Below, one piece after another: positions 56,340 to 59,529 of a stretch of DNA of 59,529 nt; the stretch's first letter is position 1; every line of letters begins with the position of its first letter. Both the position numbers and the translations under genes were made by a program. Source of the DNA: Arthrobacter sp. ov407 (GTDB lineage Bacteria > Actinomycetota > Actinomycetes > Actinomycetales > Micrococcaceae); NCBI RefSeq assembly GCF_900102895.1, contig NZ_FNGD01000006.1:1-59529 (forward strand), written 5' to 3'. The notes under the pieces are model-generated. The model ran no database searches. It worked only from the letters and a program-made list of their open reading frames with translations, and was not told the origin of the DNA.

Positions 56340-59300
56340 GCATCGTGCAGAGATCCAGAAGTGTTTCTGCGCGGCCGCGCGCGGAGAAGAACCTTGCACC
56401 CAGCGGGCCGCCGTTAGTTTGGACAATGCGGTCCTTGCGGGAAGCCGGCAGGAGAGTGCTGACGGCGGGTGTGTCGGTTGCCATGATGCTGGCGATCGCA
56501 GTGTTCCCTGTGCCAGCCGCCAGCGCCGACACTGCACCCTTGGACCCGACCAACCCGGCCACCCCAACTACGGTGTCCGCGGATGCATTGCCCACGGTCC
56601 AGATAGACGGTGTGGCCTGGCAGCAGCTGGTCGTGGGAAACACGGTCTATGTGGTGGGCAGTTTCACGACCGCGCGGCCGGCCGGTTCTGCCCCCGGTAC
56701 GAACACGGTGGCGCGCAACAACATTCTTGCCTATGACATAACCACGGGAAAGCTCAACACAACTTTCGTGGCGAGCCTGAACAGCCAGGCCAAGACGATT
56801 ACCGCCTCGCCTGATGGTTCCCGGATCTACGTCGGGGGTGCGTTCACTCAGGTCAATGGCGTGTCGCGCCCGTACGTGGCAGCACTCAACCCGGTCACCG
56901 GGGCGCTGATCACCAGTTTCGCGCCGCAGGTTAATTCGCGCGTCAATGCCTTGGCGGCAACGAACACTTCTGTCTTCATGGGTGGCTGGTTCACCGGCGT
57001 CGGATCGGTCAGCAGGACACGCCTTGCCGCGGTCCGGGCCTCGGACGCTGCACTGCTGAGCTGGAATCCGGTCGTGGCAGGCGGAGATGTGACCTGCATG
57101 GTCATCTCCCCTGACGGGGCCAAAGTCGTGGTCGGCGGGAATTTCACCAGCATCAACGCTTCGAGTGACCCCGGCTATGGAATGGCGGCCCTGGACACCT
57201 CGACCGGCGCGCTCCTGCCCTGGGCGGTTAACGGGCTCGTGCGCAATGGTGGAACGGAGGCTTCCATTTTCAGCCTGACGACCGACGGAACGAATGTGTA
57301 CGGGAGCGGATACGTGTTTGGCACGGGCGGCAACCTCGAGGGCTCGTTCTCGGCCAGCTGGAACGGGGGCCAGATCAACTGGGTGGAAGACTGCCACGGG
57401 GATTCATATGGAGTGTTTGCCTCGGACACGGCCGTCTACACGGTCGGGCATGCCCACTACTGCGGAAACATCGGCGGTTTCCCGCAGACCGAGCCGAAGT
57501 GGACCTTTCACCAGTCGCTGGCGTTCAGCAAGGCTACGACCGGGACGATAACGGACGATCCCATGGGCTACTACAACTACGCAGGCACCCCGCGGCCCTC
57601 CCTGCTGACCTGGTTCCCGGACCTTGCAGTGGGAACGTTTACCGGCAAAAGCCAAGCGGCTTGGACTATCTCCGGAAATTCGCAGTACGTCATTATGGGC
57701 GGGGAGTTTCCCTCGGTCAACGGGACAGCCCAGCAGGGCTTGGTCCGATTCGCCGTGAGGAACATTGCGCCGAACAAACGGGGACCCGTGGTCACCGGCA
57801 GCGCGTTGAACCCCACGGTGCTGTCGCTGGCGTCCGGCACCACCCGCGTCGGGTGGCAGGCAGACTGGGACATGGACAATGAAATCCTGAAGTATGAAAT
57901 CATTCGTGACGGCAACGCCACTCCTGTCTACACCACCACCAAGGCATCGACTTTCTGGACACGGGCCGGAATGGGTTTCCAGGACACCGGCCTCGTGCCA
58001 GGTTCGACACACAGCTACCGCTTGGCTGTTACCGACCCACTCGGAAACGTCGCCAGATCAGACGCAGTCAGTGTGACGGTCGCCGCGGAAGGATCCCTGA
58101 GCGCTTACGCCAAGGACGTCCTCGCGGATGGAGCGGGAAGCTACTGGCGGCTCGGAGAGGCCAGTGGTACCTCCCTGGTTGACTGGGCGGGATGGACGGA
58201 TGCAGTCGCCGGAAGTGGCGTGACACGGGGCGGAGCGGGCGCTATCACGGGTGATGCCAACAAGGCAACCACCTTCGACGGCACCATAAACGGATCAGCG
58301 TCGACGCAGACGGCGATCCCGGGCCCGGACGTCTTCACCGCCGAGACCTGGATTAACACCACCACCAGTGCGGGCGGAAAAATCCTTGGGTTTGGTAACA
58401 ACGCCTCGGGTGTCTCCAGCAACTATGACCGCCAGATCTACATGGACAATGATGGCCACATCTACTTCGGCGTCTACACCGGCTCGACAGAGACACTAAG
58501 GGCCGGCGGAACATACAACGACGGTCAGTGGCATCACATCGTCGCCAGTCTCGGATCAAACGGGATGGCCCTCTACGTGGACGGAAAGCGTGTGGGGCAA
58601 CGGGCCGATGTGACGCAGGGTCAGCCGTATTCCGGATATTGGCGGATCGGCGGGGACAACCTCTCGAGCTGGCCCGGCGATCCAAGGAGCGATTTCTTCC
58701 AGGGTGCCATCGACGAGGTATCGATCTACCCGCAAGCCGTCACTGTCCAACAAGTGCAGAAGCACTACATCGACTCTGGTCGCACGCTAAATATTCCCGT
58801 CGCGCCCGCTGACAATTACGGCAAAGCCGTGTTCCAGGCGGGTCCCGACCTGTACTGGAGGCTGGGGGAGAGCAATGGGAACATAGCGGCGGACAGCAGC
58901 CCCTCGGAGAGTCCCGGCTCGTACGTTGCCGGAGTGACTCTGGGTAACGCGTCTGGGATTTTCGGGACGACCAACACGTCGGCTGTCTTTGACGGGGCGT
59001 CCGGGCTCGTGTCCAGCGCAAACCAATTTGGAAATCCGACGACCTACTCCGAGGAACTGTGGTTCAACACAAACACCCAAAACGGCGGCAAGCTGATCGG
59101 TTTTGGTGACCAGCCGACAGGTACATCGAACAGCTACGATCGGCACGTCTATATGGAAACCAGCGGTGCCTTGACCTTCGGGGTTTGGACGGGCCAAACA
59201 AACACCATAACGTCGCCGCAGTCCTACAACGACGGAACATGGCATCACATGGTGGCAACCCAATCCTCGGCTGGCATGAAGCTCTACGTGGATGGAACGC

Positions 59301-59529
59301 TCGTAGGAACCAACCCCCAGACGCAGGCCCAGGCGTACTCGGGGTATTGGCGGGTCGGCAGTGATACGACATGGGGACCGCAGCCGTACTTCGCCGGCGC
59401 AATCGACGAGGTGGCGGTCTATCCAGTAGCGTTGACCGACACTGACGTCGCGAATCACTTCGCGCTCGGCAGCGCCGGGCAAGCCCCGGATCAGTCGCCG
59501 GTGGCGGCGTTTGCGTCGTCGGCGGTGAA
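56336..59529 (+). CDS. Giant secreted protein: propeller, fibronectin III, two LamG domains, PKD (runs off the window)
   Basis: The frame stays open for 1064 codons and continues past the window end. The N terminus is extended, with a basic stretch and a hydrophobic export segment (about 45-62, ending PAASAD). A beta-propeller of repeats like GSRIYVGGAFTQVNGVSR spans about 80-478 and a fibronectin-type domain about 485-585. LamG 1 lies at about 600-815 (SYWRLGEASG ... QWHHIVAS ... GAIDEVSIYP). LamG 2 lies at about 838-1040 (LYWRLGESNG ... WHHMVAT ... GAIDEVAVYP). The start of a PKD domain follows (SPVAAFASS). LamG domains bind carbohydrate, so it probably coats or organises the glycan made by this operon. 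AGGAGG lies 7 nt before the ATG, which overlaps the previous stop. Confidence 0.88.
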   Translation, partial: MSIVQRSRSVSARPRAEKNLAPSGPPLVWTMRSLREAGRRVLTAGVSVAMMLAIAVFPVPAASADTAPLDPTNPATPTTVSADALPTVQIDGVAWQQLVVGNTVYVVGSFTTARPAGSAPGTNTVARNNILAYDITTGKLNTTFVASLNSQAKTITASPDGSRIYVGGAFTQVNGVSRPYVAALNPVTGALITSFAPQVNSRVNALAATNTSVFMGGWFTGVGSVSRTRLAAVRASDAALLSWNPVVAGGDVTCMVISPDGAKVVVGGNFTSINASSDPGYGMAALDTSTGALLPWAVNGLVRNGGTEASIFSLTTDGTNVYGSGYVFGTGGNLEGSFSASWNGGQINWVEDCHGDSYGVFASDTAVYTVGHAHYCGNIGGFPQTEPKWTFHQSLAFSKATTGTITDDPMGYYNYAGTPRPSLLTWFPDLAVGTFTGKSQAAWTISGNSQYVIMGGEFPSVNGTAQQGLVRFAVRNIAPNKRGPVVTGSALNPTVLSLASGTTRVGWQADWDMDNEILKYEIIRDGNATPVYTTTKASTFWTRAGMGFQDTGLVPGSTHSYRLAVTDPLGNVARSDAVSVTVAAEGSLSAYAKDVLADGAGSYWRLGEASGTSLVDWAGWTDAVAGSGVTRGGAGAITGDANKATTFDGTINGSASTQTAIPGPDVFTAETWINTTTSAGGKILGFGNNASGVSSNYDRQIYMDNDGHIYFGVYTGSTETLRAGGTYNDGQWHHIVASLGSNGMALYVDGKRVGQRADVTQGQPYSGYWRIGGDNLSSWPGDPRSDFFQGAIDEVSIYPQAVTVQQVQKHYIDSGRTLNIPVAPADNYGKAVFQAGPDLYWRLGESNGNIAADSSPSESPGSYVAGVTLGNASGIFGTTNTSAVFDGASGLVSSANQFGNPTTYSEELWFNTNTQNGGKLIGFGDQPTGTSNSYDRHVYMETSGALTFGVWTGQTNTITSPQSYNDGTWHHMVATQSSAGMKLYVDGTLVGTNPQTQAQAYSGYWRVGSDTTWGPQPYFAGAIDEVAVYPVALTDTDVANHFALGSAGQAPDQSPVAAFASSAV

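Overview
The window looks like a chromosomal segment of a high-GC Gram-positive bacterium, most likely Arthrobacter, Pseudarthrobacter or a close Micrococcaceae relative. The grounds are strong G/C bias at third codon positions, the 5S sequence, GTG/TTG starts, a CopD-CtaG fusion, an actinobacterial bifunctional PutA, and ABC sugar importers without their own ATPase. The genus is an inference from gene content; no search was run.

Layout. 1-560: the 3' end of a 23S rRNA gene and a complete 5S gene, closed by a terminator, then an HU-type nucleoid protein (958-1245). 1434-5563: a translationally coupled pair, a CopD/CtaG membrane protein and an NHLRC2-like thioredoxin/NHL-propeller protein. 5755-11402: a small lipoprotein, a membrane-anchored hypothetical protein, a HerA/DUF853 ATPase, a secreted GH25-like protein and a luciferase-family oxidoreductase.

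11447-22373 (minus strand) is one galactoside operon with near-zero gene spacing: solute-binding protein, two permeases, GH42 beta-galactosidase, DeoR regulator, GH36 alpha-galactosidase, galT, galK. A good promoter sits at 22427-22454. 22613-32885 (plus strand) is a second glycan locus: secreted beta-helix protein, LacI regulator with twin operators, ABC importer, two GH130-type enzymes and a secreted toroid-like protein, probably for beta-mannosides. Neither importer has an ATPase gene here, so both probably borrow a shared MsiK/MsmX-type subunit. A fusion of a trehalose-phosphatase-like HAD domain with a GH15 domain follows (33039-35666); its HAD domain lacks the catalytic aspartates.

35702-50736 is mixed metabolism: HNH/excalibur lipoprotein, sarcosine-oxidase-like enzyme, AEC transporter, panD, LysR regulator, amino-acid permease, bifunctional putA, zinc-ribbon protein, LysR/MFS pair, and an N5-(carboxyethyl)ornithine-synthase-like dehydrogenase coupled to a 49-residue basic protein. 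The permease and putA have matching promoters, which suggests a proline-uptake and oxidation regulon. Between them lies a striking 32-bp-periodic repeat array, four units in one orientation and three in the other.

50862-59529: tRNA-Gly(CCC), then the start of a surface-polysaccharide operon: polyprenyl-phosphate sugar transferase, TagD-like cytidylyltransferase, DUF1972 glycosyltransferase, CDP-alcohol phosphatidyltransferase, an anchored hypothetical protein, and a very large secreted propeller/FN3/LamG/PKD protein that runs off the window. The last four genes overlap by 4 nt each. The cytidylyltransferase plus CDP-alcohol transferase suggests that a CDP-activated alcohol is built into or attached to the glycan.
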